This document shows positions 51,017 to 58,886 of a stretch of DNA of 64,000 nt, one piece after another (position 1 is the stretch's first letter; every line of letters begins with the position of its first letter). Source of the DNA: Endobacterium cereale (lineage in GTDB: Bacteria; Pseudomonadota; Alphaproteobacteria; Rhizobiales; Rhizobiaceae). Under the pieces are notes generated by a model that was not told the origin of the DNA, searched no databases, and saw only the letters and a list, made by a program, of their open reading frames with translations. The stretch covers positions 292,531 to 356,530 of the forward strand of contig NZ_WIXI01000049.1 of the NCBI RefSeq assembly GCF_009617585.1, given 5' to 3'. Position numbers and translations under genes: made by a program.

Positions 51017-52948
51017 TCATTCAGGAAGACCGAAAACCGTCAACTGACCGCCAAGCGTGGTGTAATCGGCAAGCGCCGCATAACCACCGACCGCACCGAG
51101 ACCGGCCGTGCCGACCACCGCCGCGTCATCCTGGCCGCCGCGTCCCTGATCGACCGCACCATGCCAGGCGGCGGCGTTTTCAGGCGACAGCAACCCGCCG
51201 GCAAGACCGATACCGGCCCAGCCGCCAACGCCCGACAGCACGGCGATGTATTGCTTGCCGCCATGTTCGAACGTGTTGATATTGCCGATGATGCCGGAGG
51301 GCGTCTTGAACTTGTAAAGCTCCTTGCCGTCCAGATTGACCGCCTTGATGTAGCCTTCCAGCGTGCCGTAGAAGACCACGTCACCGGCTGTGGCGAGCGC
51401 ACCCGACCAGACGGAGAACTGTTCAGGGATCGACCAGACGATTTCGCCCTTGGCGGCATCCCAGGCAATGAAATTGCCCATGCCGCCATGGCTGTCAGGT
51501 GCGGGATACATCGACACGGTCGCGCCGACATAGGGCTGCCCGGCCGTATAGCTCACCTTGTAGGGTTCGTAATCCATGCAGACATGGTTGGTCGGTACGT
51601 AAAAGAGTTTTGTCTTGGGTGAATAGGTTGCTGGTTGCTGGTCTTTGGAACCGAGCGCCGCCGGGCAGATACCGGTCGAGTTGGTATCCTCACCGTTCTG
51701 CTGTGTCGAATATTTGGCGACCACCTGCGGCCGACCATATTGCTCGCTGTTTTTGTCCATGACCACTTCGGTCGCCCAGTTGACCTTGGGATCATATTTC
51801 TTGGCGACCAGAAGCTCACCGCTGACCCGGTCGAGCGTATAACCGAAGCCGTTGCGGTCGAGATGCACCAGCACATCATGTGCCTTGCCACCGATCTCCA
51901 TGCCGTCAACAAGGATGTTTTCGTTGACGCCGTCATAATCCCACTCGTCATGCGGGGTCATCTGATAGAGCCATTTCGCCTGGCCCGTATCGGCATCGCG
52001 CGCCATCAGCGTCATCGACCATCTGTTGTCGCCGGGCCGCTGCACCGGGTTCCAGGTGGATGGGTTGCCGGTGCCATAATAGATCAGGTTGCTCTTGGCG
52101 TCATAGGAGAACCAGCCCCAGGTCGTGCCGCCACCAGTCTTCCACTGCTCGCCCTCCCAGGTATTCATGCCGGAATCTTTGCCGACAGGCTTGCCCAGAT
52201 GCATGGTTTTTTCCGGGTCAATCAGCGTTTCCGCATCCGGCCCGGTGGAATACGCCTTCCAGGCAAGCGACCCGTCTTTCAGATTGTAGGCCGCAGTCCA
52301 GCCACGCACGCCAAATTCGGCGCCGGAAACCCCGATGATCACCTTGTCCTTGACCACCATCGGCGCGGCAGTGCCGGACTCACCCTTGCCGCCATCGATC
52401 TGATCGCCGTTCTTTATCGACCATGCCACCTTGCCGGTCTTGGCATCGAGGGCCACCACCGTCGTATCGGCCTGGTTGAGGATGATCTTGCCGTCGCCAT
52501 AGGCCACGCCGCGATTGACGGTATCGCAGCACATGATGCCGATGACGTTCGGATCCTGCTTAGGTTCGTATTTCCAAAGAATCTTGCCATCGTTCTTGAG
52601 ATCGAGCGCGTAAACGATGTTGGGAAACGGCGTGTGGATATACATCACGTCGCCGATCACCAGCGGGCCACCTTCATGACCGCGCAAGACACCGGTGGAG
52701 AAGGTCCACTTCACCTGCAGGCTCTTGACGTTGTCCTTGGTGATTTCCTTCAGTTCCGAATAACGGTGATTGGCGTAATTGCCGGTCGGCATCGCCCAGT
52801 TTTTCGGGTCCTCCGACAATTTCGTCAGGTCGTCATTGGCCAACGCCGTACCGGCAAGCCCGACAGCCATGCTCGCGGCCAGAAGGCCGGCGGCTGCTAA
52901 AGGTATGAAAAGACCAGGCAGACACTCAATTTTTCCGATTACACGCAT
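51017..52948 (-). CDS. xoxF: Lanthanide-dependent PQQ methanol dehydrogenase XoxF
   Basis: XoxF is a periplasmic eight-bladed propeller enzyme that oxidises methanol using PQQ and a lanthanide ion. The protein has 643 residues with a signal peptide (1-37, ending GTALA). The vicinal disulfide is C140-C141 (IMCCDTVN). Metal and PQQ ligands are E211 (GAEFGVRG), N295 (TGNPSTWN), catalytic D337 and D339; the Asp-Tyr-Asp of DEWDYDGVN marks the lanthanide type (calcium MxaF has Ala at the third position). A 25-residue Ala/Gly/Asp-rich insertion (about 588-612) before AGLGAVGGY is unusual. It heads the operon xoxF-xoxG-xoxJ-flhA. Confidence 0.96.
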   Translation of the reverse strand: MRVIGKIECLPGLFIPLAAAGLLAASMAVGLAGTALANDDLTKLSEDPKNWAMPTGNYANHRYSELKEITKDNVKSLQVKWTFSTGVLRGHEGGPLVIGDVMYIHTPFPNIVYALDLKNDGKILWKYEPKQDPNVIGIMCCDTVNRGVAYGDGKIILNQADTTVVALDAKTGKVAWSIKNGDQIDGGKGESGTAAPMVVKDKVIIGVSGAEFGVRGWTAAYNLKDGSLAWKAYSTGPDAETLIDPEKTMHLGKPVGKDSGMNTWEGEQWKTGGGTTWGWFSYDAKSNLIYYGTGNPSTWNPVQRPGDNRWSMTLMARDADTGQAKWLYQMTPHDEWDYDGVNENILVDGMEIGGKAHDVLVHLDRNGFGYTLDRVSGELLVAKKYDPKVNWATEVVMDKNSEQYGRPQVVAKYSTQQNGEDTNSTGICPAALGSKDQQPATYSPKTKLFYVPTNHVCMDYEPYKVSYTAGQPYVGATVSMYPAPDSHGGMGNFIAWDAAKGEIVWSIPEQFSVWSGALATAGDVVFYGTLEGYIKAVNLDGKELYKFKTPSGIIGNINTFEHGGKQYIAVLSGVGGWAGIGLAGGLLSPENAAAWHGAVDQGRGGQDDAAVVGTAGLGAVGGYAALADYTTLGGQLTVFGLPE

Positions 52949-53363
52949 GCGACATCCTCCCGATGCTTATTATTCACACGAGGTTCGTCTTCACGAACGC
53001 TCGCATGCTCCAAGGCAGCCAGCGCTTCATGCTATGTGCGGGAATATTTCCGTCAGCGTGTCACGGTAAAAGGATGGGCCGAGGGCACCGTTACTGCCCA
53101 CCCCACAAACCTTCGAAACCTCGCCCTCCCAAAAGCAAGGCCTTGAAGCCGGAAATTGCTTTTGACAATAGGTCATTAAATGACATACGGCAAGTGCAAT
53201 AAAAAGATAGACTTACATAACGAATAAAAATGCTGCCACGCATCAACATATTTTGCGAAGGCGAAGGAGTATTACTTAAGAAAATCCAATAATATTACAA
53301 AATTGAACATATGACATATTTTCGCTTCGTTAACAAAACCCGGTCAAAGAAAGGGAAATATGA
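52949..53363. promoter_or_regulatory. 415-bp divergent control region of xoxF
   Basis: No gene is seen. The region is AT-rich from 53160 to 53340. It contains a perfect inverted repeat GTCATTAAATGAC at 53172-53184 and a second ATGACATA at 53311-53318 that repeats part of it (ATGACATA at 53180-53187). Together they are candidate sites for a regulator of xoxF and the divergent small gene. A -10/-35 pair cannot be fixed confidently. Confidence 0.5.
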
Positions 53364-53708
53364 ATGTCTAACGGATTTTTTCGCATTGCGATCTTCTTGG
53401 TTTCATTCCCGACGGCCACGATCGCATCAGCAACCGGAGACTACCCGACGGTTGCAGTCTACGATTACGTTCACGGATGCATGAAAGCCAATGGCGAAAG
53501 CCGGGACGCACTTCAGAGTTGTTCCTGCTCGATTGATGTCGTCGCCTCGATCATCCCTTACAAGCGTTACGAAGCGGCCGAAACCTTCGTCAGCCTTGGC
53601 CTGCAAACGGGTGAACGCGGTGTGCTGTTTCGTCAGGGCGCCGTTGCCAAGACCGCTGTGTCTGAACTGCGCCGCGCCCAGGCGGAAGCCGACGTGCGCT
53701 GTTTCTGA
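53364..53708 (+). CDS. Small secreted cysteine-containing protein of the xox cluster
   Basis: This 114-residue protein has a signal peptide (1-23, ending IASA). The mature part has four cysteines, in HGCMKANG, SCSCSID and a C-terminal VRCF, and is predicted helical. I recognise no named family. It is divergent from xoxF and converges on the small gene at 53728-53940. A periplasmic role in methanol oxidation is inferred from position only. A weak GAAAGGG precedes the start. Confidence 0.75.
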   Translation: MSNGFFRIAIFLVSFPTATIASATGDYPTVAVYDYVHGCMKANGESRDALQSCSCSIDVVASIIPYKRYEAAETFVSLGLQTGERGVLFRQGAVAKTAVSELRRAQAEADVRCF

Positions 53709-53727
53709 GAGGGGTGTCGGCGACAGG

Positions 53728-53940
53728 TCAGATGCGCCGACCTTTGTCCGGAAAGGCGCAAGTCCAGCGGACCACGCGAACAGCAGGGTGTTCGCTCGAC
53801 CATTTGGCGATTTCGGAAGGCGCCAGAATCATGCATTGAAACAGCGATCCGCGACTTTCGAAGTACAGATGTTCTTTTCGGCAGATTTCCGGGCTGCTCA
53901 CGAGGCAGACGGTCAGAACCAGATCGATCATATTCGCCAT
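53728..53940 (-). CDS. Small conserved-type protein with CM and HP-W-C motifs
   Basis: This 70-residue protein reads like a known short family of proteobacteria: an N-terminal LVLTVCLVSSPEICRKEHLY segment, then LFQCMILAP, then IAKWSSEHPAVRVVRWTC. Four cysteines are conserved-looking. GAGG lies 5 nt before ATG 53940. Function is unknown. It ends 19 nt from the convergent small secreted protein gene and might be missed because of its length. Confidence 0.68.
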   Translation of the reverse strand: MANMIDLVLTVCLVSSPEICRKEHLYFESRGSLFQCMILAPSEIAKWSSEHPAVRVVRWTCAFPDKGRRI

Positions 53941-54175
53941 AGCTGCCTCGCGGATTTTGGCGCGCCTGCAAATTCGATCATTTCAAATTACGCGGCCACG
54001 CCGGAAGCGTCAACCTGAGCGGGAGCGTCGCATAACAACAGGCCATAGATCTTTTTGCGTCCCATATATTCGTCGGTGTTGACTTAACGTCGCCGAAAAC
54101 TACCCTTGCGTGCATGGCAGCGCGTGAAACCGGCTGGGAGACCGGGGGCACACGCCACCTTTTGGGAGGAATTTC

Positions 54176-54604
54176 ATGCGAACAACCATCTGTCATGACG
54201 CCCGCCCGGGCGCCCGCCTGCATCTGTATTTGAGTATCTGTCTCTGCGTCGCCGGCCTTAGCCTGTCATCGATGGGAAAAGCGCATGCGCAGGATGCCGC
54301 CGCCGGTGAAAAGGTCTTTACGAAGTGCAAGGCCTGCCATGTCACCGACACGGATCAGAACAAGATTGGTCCCTCGCTGAAAGGCGTGATCGGCCGCACC
54401 GCAGGCACTCATGCCGGGTTCAAATATTCCGCGGCCATGACGGATGCCGGTAAAGGTGGCATGGTTTGGGACGAGACGACACTCACCACCTATCTTCATG
54501 ATCCCAAAGGCGTGGTCAAAGGCACGAAAATGGCCTTTGCCGGCCTGAAGGTAGACAAGGACGTCGCCGATGTCATCGCCTTTCTGAAACAGGCCTCACC
54601 CTGA
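54176..54604 (+). CDS. Class I cytochrome c (c2/c550-like)
   Basis: This is a 142-residue periplasmic cytochrome with a signal peptide (about 1-38, ending AHAQ). The heme motif is CKACH at 51-55, and KMAFAGL near residue 118 holds the axial methionine. The body (GEKVFTKCKACHVTDTDQNK, GPSLKGVIGR) is typical of c2/c550 cytochromes that receive electrons from a primary cytochrome such as XoxG and pass them to terminal oxidases. A GGGAGGA site precedes the start. Confidence 0.92.
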   Translation: MRTTICHDARPGARLHLYLSICLCVAGLSLSSMGKAHAQDAAAGEKVFTKCKACHVTDTDQNKIGPSLKGVIGRTAGTHAGFKYSAAMTDAGKGGMVWDETTLTTYLHDPKGVVKGTKMAFAGLKVDKDVADVIAFLKQASP

Positions 54605-54619
54605 CGGCAGCGATCACCA

Positions 54620-55243
54620 TCACTTCGGCGGCGACGGTTCACCCAGTACCTTGACCAGGGCATACAGCCGCTGCTCGATCAATGTCGGCACCTCGCAAAC
54701 ATAGGTGAGTGCCTGCACGCGTTCCTGAAAAATGCGGGTGCGAAACACCAGCTGCTCGCCGCGCATGGCCAGTTGCGCCTGATCGGCATCCGGTTTCGCA
54801 CGCAGGGCATCGAGAGCAGCCCCTTCGGCGCGCAGGCTGGCTGCCATGTCCCGCTGGCGGTGCGCATAACGTGCAATGCCGGAAATCACGTGGGCGCGTT
54901 CACCGTTCATCGTCTCGAACAGGCCCTGCACCAGCATGGCACGACGTTTCTCCCTCGGCTCCTGCTGCAAGCCATCGCGAAACGCCCGGATTTTCTGTTG
55001 CGCCTCGGCAATCGGCAGACGCCGCGCTGCAAGGTCTTCCACGAGTTCGGCCAAATCCGCGTCCTTCGCCCAATCCGCAGCTTGTGGCGGCAGGTCCGGC
55101 CCGGTCCAGATCTGCCCGATCGACAGTTGCGGTACCTTGCGCTGGATGCAGGGCCAGTCGGGATCATCCCCCTGCGCGGCCATCAAGGGCAAAGGCATCA
55201 GGGCCGATATTACCGCGACGATTATCGCTCGAGCAAAAACCAT
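54620..55243 (-). CDS. Exported protein of the PQQ/lanthanide ABC cluster
   Basis: This is a 207-residue secreted protein with a signal peptide (1-22, ending LMAAQ). The mature N-terminus has DPDWPCIQRKVPQLSIGQIW, which recurs in proteins near quinoprotein ABC operons; the rest is long helix with many charged residues and a second Cys (YVCEVP). The start overlaps the permease stop (TGATG). The position matches the last exported gene (lutG-like) of the Lut cluster; function is unknown. Confidence 0.8.
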   Translation of the reverse strand: MVFARAIIVAVISALMPLPLMAAQGDDPDWPCIQRKVPQLSIGQIWTGPDLPPQAADWAKDADLAELVEDLAARRLPIAEAQQKIRAFRDGLQQEPREKRRAMLVQGLFETMNGERAHVISGIARYAHRQRDMAASLRAEGAALDALRAKPDADQAQLAMRGEQLVFRTRIFQERVQALTYVCEVPTLIEQRLYALVKVLGEPSPPK

Positions 55244-56109
55244 CAGCCATTGCCTCCTGTATCGCGTTTGCGGCCGAGCAGGCCGTGAGCCGGGTCATAG
55301 GCAAAAATGGCGCCACCGAGGAAAAGCACGGTGAAACCGAAGACAATGCCGAGGGACATCCACTCGATGCGCCCGTAGAGGGCAAAACGGATCAGTTCCA
55401 CCGCATAGGTGAATGGGTTGCCCTGGCAGATGCGGAAGAGAAGCGGGCTCGATTCCTGAATTCGCCAGAGCGGGTAAAGCGCCGAGGAGGCGAAATACAT
55501 CGGAAAGATCACAAAATTCATGATGCCAGCAAAGTTCTCCAGCTGCCGGATCATCGACGACAGAAACATGCCGAGCGAACACAGCATCATGCCGCCCAGA
55601 AACAGCGCCGGAAGCACGAGAAGATAACCGACAGGTGGCGGCCGCACATTCCAGAACCAGGCAATCGCGAAAAACGCGTAGACCTGCACGACCGACACCG
55701 CGACACCGGCAAACAGTTTTGACACCAGCAGGAACCAGCGCGGAAACGGGCTGACCAGCAGCGTGCGCATGTTGCCCATCTCACGGTCATACACCATCGA
55801 CAGTGACGACTGCATGCCGGAAAACAGCAGGATCATGCCGGCAAGGCCGGGCGTGATATAGACCTCGTAAAGCACATAGGTGCGGTAGGGCGGGATGATC
55901 GACACACCGAGCACCTGCCGGAACCCGGCGGCAAACACAAAAAGCCACAGAAGCGGCCGCACCAGCGATGACACAAACCGTTCGCGCTGATTGAGGAACC
56001 GCAGGCCCTCGCGGATCATGATGCCGGACAGACAGGCGAGATATTGCCGAGGCGTGAAGCCACGGGGTGGGTGTGGATGCAATGAGGTGGTTTGGGTGTG
56101 GAGGCTCAT
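55243..56109 (-). CDS. ABC-2 type permease of the PQQ/lanthanide cluster
   Basis: This is a 288-residue inner membrane protein with six hydrophobic segments, the ABC2_membrane fold and LLVSPFPRWFLLVSKLFAG as the usual coupling region. YDREMGNMRTLLVSPF is characteristic. Such permeases are normally exporters, yet the operon starts with a periplasmic binding protein. It overlaps the ATPase gene by 4 nt. The family is annotated as PQQ-dependent alcohol dehydrogenase associated; it corresponds to LutF in Methylorubrum as I remember it. Confidence 0.88.
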   Translation of the reverse strand: MSLHTQTTSLHPHPPRGFTPRQYLACLSGIMIREGLRFLNQRERFVSSLVRPLLWLFVFAAGFRQVLGVSIIPPYRTYVLYEVYITPGLAGMILLFSGMQSSLSMVYDREMGNMRTLLVSPFPRWFLLVSKLFAGVAVSVVQVYAFFAIAWFWNVRPPPVGYLLVLPALFLGGMMLCSLGMFLSSMIRQLENFAGIMNFVIFPMYFASSALYPLWRIQESSPLLFRICQGNPFTYAVELIRFALYGRIEWMSLGIVFGFTVLFLGGAIFAYDPAHGLLGRKRDTGGNG

Positions 56110-57086
56110 TGCCGGCCTCCCGCTTTGGGACTGGACAGATCGACGCTTGGGGAGGCTGGACGCGGCCTTTCAGATTCCCTCCGTTGGGGGGCAGATGTCA
56201 GCGCATCAGACAGAGGGGGCTGAGAAATGGTGCGGCGCATTCCCCACACGATGGAATCCTTGGAAACATGCCCGCCCTCTGCCCTGCCTGGCACCCCTCC
56301 CTCAAGCGGGGAGATCACCATGCGCGCGCCCGTTTCCGAAACCAGCCCGCCGAACGCCCCGGCGATATCCTGCGCACCCGCTGCGCGGACGACATCACCA
56401 ACCGCACCCGAGGCCAGCACCCGGCCACCGTCGAGGATCACCACGTCGTCATCCTCCATCACTTCATCGATCAGATGCGTCGCCCACAAAACACCGATGC
56501 CATCGTCTCTCACCAGCGCCCGGATCGTCGCCAGAATGTCGGCACGCGCCTGCACATCCAGCCCTACCGTCGCCTCGTCAAGCAGCAGCAGCGACGGTCG
56601 GTGCAGCAGGGCGCGCACGATTTCCACCCGCCGCATCTGCCCACCGGATAGATTTTTGGCCTTGTCGTGCAGACGGTCCGCCAGACCGACTGTGTCCAGC
56701 AGCATGATGATCCGCGCCATCGCCTCGCGCCGACCAAAGCCATGCAGGGCGGCGTGATAGGTAAGATTTTGCGCAATAGAGAGGTCGAGATCGAGCGTGC
56801 GGGCCTGAAACACGATGCCGAGCCGCCGCAGCGCCTCGCTCGGATCGCGCCTGATGTCCCGGCCAAAAATGCGGATTGAACCGTCTTGCGTGTCGTAAAG
56901 TCGGCTGATCAGCGAAAACAACGTTGTTTTACCCGCACCGTTCAGCCCCAGAAGCACGGTAAAACGTCCGGCCGGAATGAAAAAGGACACGCCGGCGAGT
57001 GCCTTTTTCGCACCATAGGCGTGGCTGACATCGGTCACCTCGAGCGCGCTCGCACCTTTCTGCGTCGATATATGGTTATCACTCAT
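56106..57086 (-). CDS. ABC ATPase of the PQQ/lanthanide cluster, with repeat-derived tail
   Basis: This is a 326-residue ATPase from ATG 57086. Walker A is GLNGAGKTT near residue 47, signature LSGGQMRRVEIVRALLHRPS (abridged), Walker B LLLLDEATVGLD and switch ATHLIDE. The conserved part ends near residue 255 (VSETGARMVI). The remaining about 70 residues (SPLEGGVPGRAEGG onward) are encoded by a palindromic intergenic repeat that runs into the gene, so this tail is probably not functional. It overlaps the permease gene by 4 nt. It is equivalent to LutE by context. Confidence 0.88.
   Translation of the reverse strand: MSDNHISTQKGASALEVTDVSHAYGAKKALAGVSFFIPAGRFTVLLGLNGAGKTTLFSLISRLYDTQDGSIRIFGRDIRRDPSEALRRLGIVFQARTLDLDLSIAQNLTYHAALHGFGRREAMARIIMLLDTVGLADRLHDKAKNLSGGQMRRVEIVRALLHRPSLLLLDEATVGLDVQARADILATIRALVRDDGIGVLWATHLIDEVMEDDDVVILDGGRVLASGAVGDVVRAAGAQDIAGAFGGLVSETGARMVISPLEGGVPGRAEGGHVSKDSIVWGMRRTISQPPLSDALTSAPQRRESERPRPASPSVDLSSPKAGGRQ
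56172..56315. repeat. Rhizobial palindromic repeat embedded in a coding sequence
   Basis: This 144-bp element has outer arms AGATTCCCTCCGTTGGGGGG (56172-56191) and CCCTCCCTCAAGCGGGGAGAT (ending 56315; abridged), plus inner arms CAGAGGGGGC and GCCCGCCCTCTG, all imperfect inverted repeats. It has the look of a mosaic ATCTCCCC...GGGGAGAT intergenic element, here translated as the ABC ATPase tail. Confidence 0.65.
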
Positions 57087-57264
57087 CACATCCAGCTCCG
57101 CCCGCAGGAAACGAGCCTGCCTCTCCCCGGTCACCGCTCGTCATGGATCTGGCCGAACCATCGGGCTGCGTGAAGGCTGGGCCCTCTGCCTGTGCCGGCT
57201 CAGGGACAGGACAATCGCCTTCGGGCAACGGGATGGCGCTCGCTGCCCCCCTCGCAATCCCCAT
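57079..57264 (-). CDS. Possible 61-aa small protein before the ABC ATPase gene
   Basis: The frame starts at ATG 57264 with an excellent Shine-Dalgarno (GGAAAGGAG, 7 nt upstream) and ends at TGA 57079-57081, overlapping the ATPase start by 8 nt. The product would be Gly/Pro/Glu-rich with two cysteines (GDCPVPEP and GGAGCDE). It may serve translational coupling. The composition could also be that of spurious GC-rich DNA. Confidence 0.35.
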   Translation of the reverse strand: MGIARGAASAIPLPEGDCPVPEPAQAEGPAFTQPDGSARSMTSGDRGEAGSFPAGGAGCDE

Positions 57265-57353
57265 GAGATAACTCCTTTCCTCCAAGAACATGAGGCCGGC
57301 CAGACGTACCTGACCCGTGCTGGCCACGCCTCATGCAACACGTCAGTCCAACT

Positions 57354-57842
57354 CTACTTGATGGTAATCGTCCCCTTCATGCCCTTGTCCGCCAGGTCCG
57401 GCACCGACCATGTGTAACTGCCGGGACGAACTGCGGTGAACTGCACCTGCATTGTTCCCTCGCTGTCGAATTCCAGCCAGGCCGGCGCACCATTCATGTG
57501 AACCTCGAGATCGTTGATGACGATCTGGTTCATCCAGACATTGCGGAACAGATCGGTGACGAACTTGTATTCAAGCCCCGCCGCAGACGTGATCTTCCAG
57601 CGATAGCCCTGCCCCGCCACCAGCTCGAAATCCTTGCGGTTGACCACAAAACTATCCTTGGCCGACCCCAGGATCAGTTCCGGCACATCCTTGCTCGCCC
57701 GCGTCACCTTTTCCGTCGAAGCCGCAGGTTTGGCGGCCGGTTTGTCGTCGTCGTCATCATCCGCATCCTGCGCAAGACCGATACCTGCCGACAAAAACAC
57801 CGCCGCCAAAGCAACCAGCCCAAGTCTCCGATAATCCAGCAT
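57354..57842 (-). CDS. Periplasmic acidic cupredoxin-like protein
   Basis: This is a 162-residue secreted protein. The signal peptide (1-25) is followed at once by a run DADDDDDD (residues 26-33) and an Ala/Pro linker. The C-terminal domain is cupredoxin-like (ELVAGQGYRWKI, YTWSVPDLADKGMKGTITI), but the copper Cys and His of the C-S-P-H-type loop are replaced, so it probably does not bind copper. The aspartate run could bind a hard cation such as a lanthanide; this is inference. It sits between the beta-propeller and ATPase genes of the operon. Confidence 0.82.
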   Translation of the reverse strand: MLDYRRLGLVALAAVFLSAGIGLAQDADDDDDDKPAAKPAASTEKVTRASKDVPELILGSAKDSFVVNRKDFELVAGQGYRWKITSAAGLEYKFVTDLFRNVWMNQIVINDLEVHMNGAPAWLEFDSEGTMQVQFTAVRPGSYTWSVPDLADKGMKGTITIK

Positions 57843-57875
57843 GCTCTCCTCCTCCCATTGTCATCCCGATTGTGG

Positions 57876-58853
57876 TCATTGCGGTGAAACCACCACCCCC
57901 CAGGGCATCGCGCCCACGGTTATCGATTGCACCGGCTCGTCCGTCGCCACGTCGATGAAGGTGATGTCGTTGGAAACGCCATTGGTGCTGATGATGGTCT
58001 TCTGGTCCGGCGTGAACGCCAGCTGCCACACTCGCTGCCCCACCAGCACATATTTTTCGACCTTGTAGGTGGTGGTATCGACGACAGCGACGCGATTGGC
58101 CGGCCCCAATGCCACATAGGCCTTTTTGCCGTCAGCGGTGATGCGCACACCGACCGGCTGGATCGCTTCCGACCGCAACCCGGCAATCTCGAAGGTGATC
58201 TTGTGCTTTACCGCGCGGCTGGCATTATCGATGACGGACACCGTGCCGCCGATTTCCGCGCTCACCCACACTTCGGAACCATCCGGCTTGAACTCGGCAA
58301 AACGCGGCCGTGAATCCACCAGTACATTATGGGTGATCTCGTGGCTGTCGGTATCGATGAAATGCGCCATGTTGGTCGTTTCAGACGTGTTGACCATGGT
58401 CTTGCCGTCCGGGCTGATGCCCATGCCTTCCGGCTCCACCCCGACTGGAATTTCGGCGAGTACATCGCGGCTTTCGATATCGATAACGGTCACCAGATTG
58501 TCGTCCTCGTTGGCGACATAAAGCGTTTTTCCATCTGGCGAGAGCACGAACAGTTCCGGGTCAGGCCCGGAGGGAAGCTGCCCGACGATCTCATGGGTCT
58601 GCGTATCGATCACCTCGATCGTGTCGTCATCGCTGGCGCAGAGATAGATGAACTTGCCATCATGCGAGATGGTGATACCACGCGGGCGCTGACCGACAGG
58701 CAGGGTTTTGACCACTGTACCGGATGCCGTATCGACCACCGAAACCGTGTTGTCCTTCTCGTTCGACACATAGGCCATGAATGCAGAGGCCGGCTGCGCG
58801 CCCGCCACAAGGGACATCACTACAGCAGTGCAAAAACGCGATTTCAACGGCAT
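57876..58853 (-). CDS. PQQ-catabolism-associated YVTN beta-propeller protein
   Basis: This is a 325-residue periplasmic seven-bladed propeller. The signal peptide (1-24, ending ASAF) leads into repeats such as YVSNEKDNTVSVVDTASGTV (blade 1) and LYVANEDDNLVTVIDIESRD (abridged), with the YVTN-type pattern. ATG 58853 has GGGAGGGG upstream. It belongs to the propeller family found with quinoprotein ABC systems and may bind a metal-ligand complex or PQQ. It follows the binding protein gene by 33 nt. Confidence 0.9.
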   Translation of the reverse strand: MPLKSRFCTAVVMSLVAGAQPASAFMAYVSNEKDNTVSVVDTASGTVVKTLPVGQRPRGITISHDGKFIYLCASDDDTIEVIDTQTHEIVGQLPSGPDPELFVLSPDGKTLYVANEDDNLVTVIDIESRDVLAEIPVGVEPEGMGISPDGKTMVNTSETTNMAHFIDTDSHEITHNVLVDSRPRFAEFKPDGSEVWVSAEIGGTVSVIDNASRAVKHKITFEIAGLRSEAIQPVGVRITADGKKAYVALGPANRVAVVDTTTYKVEKYVLVGQRVWQLAFTPDQKTIISTNGVSNDITFIDVATDEPVQSITVGAMPWGVVVSPQ

Positions 58854-58886
58854 GTCGGCCCCTCCCAAGGCTCTTGTTTCCTCATC

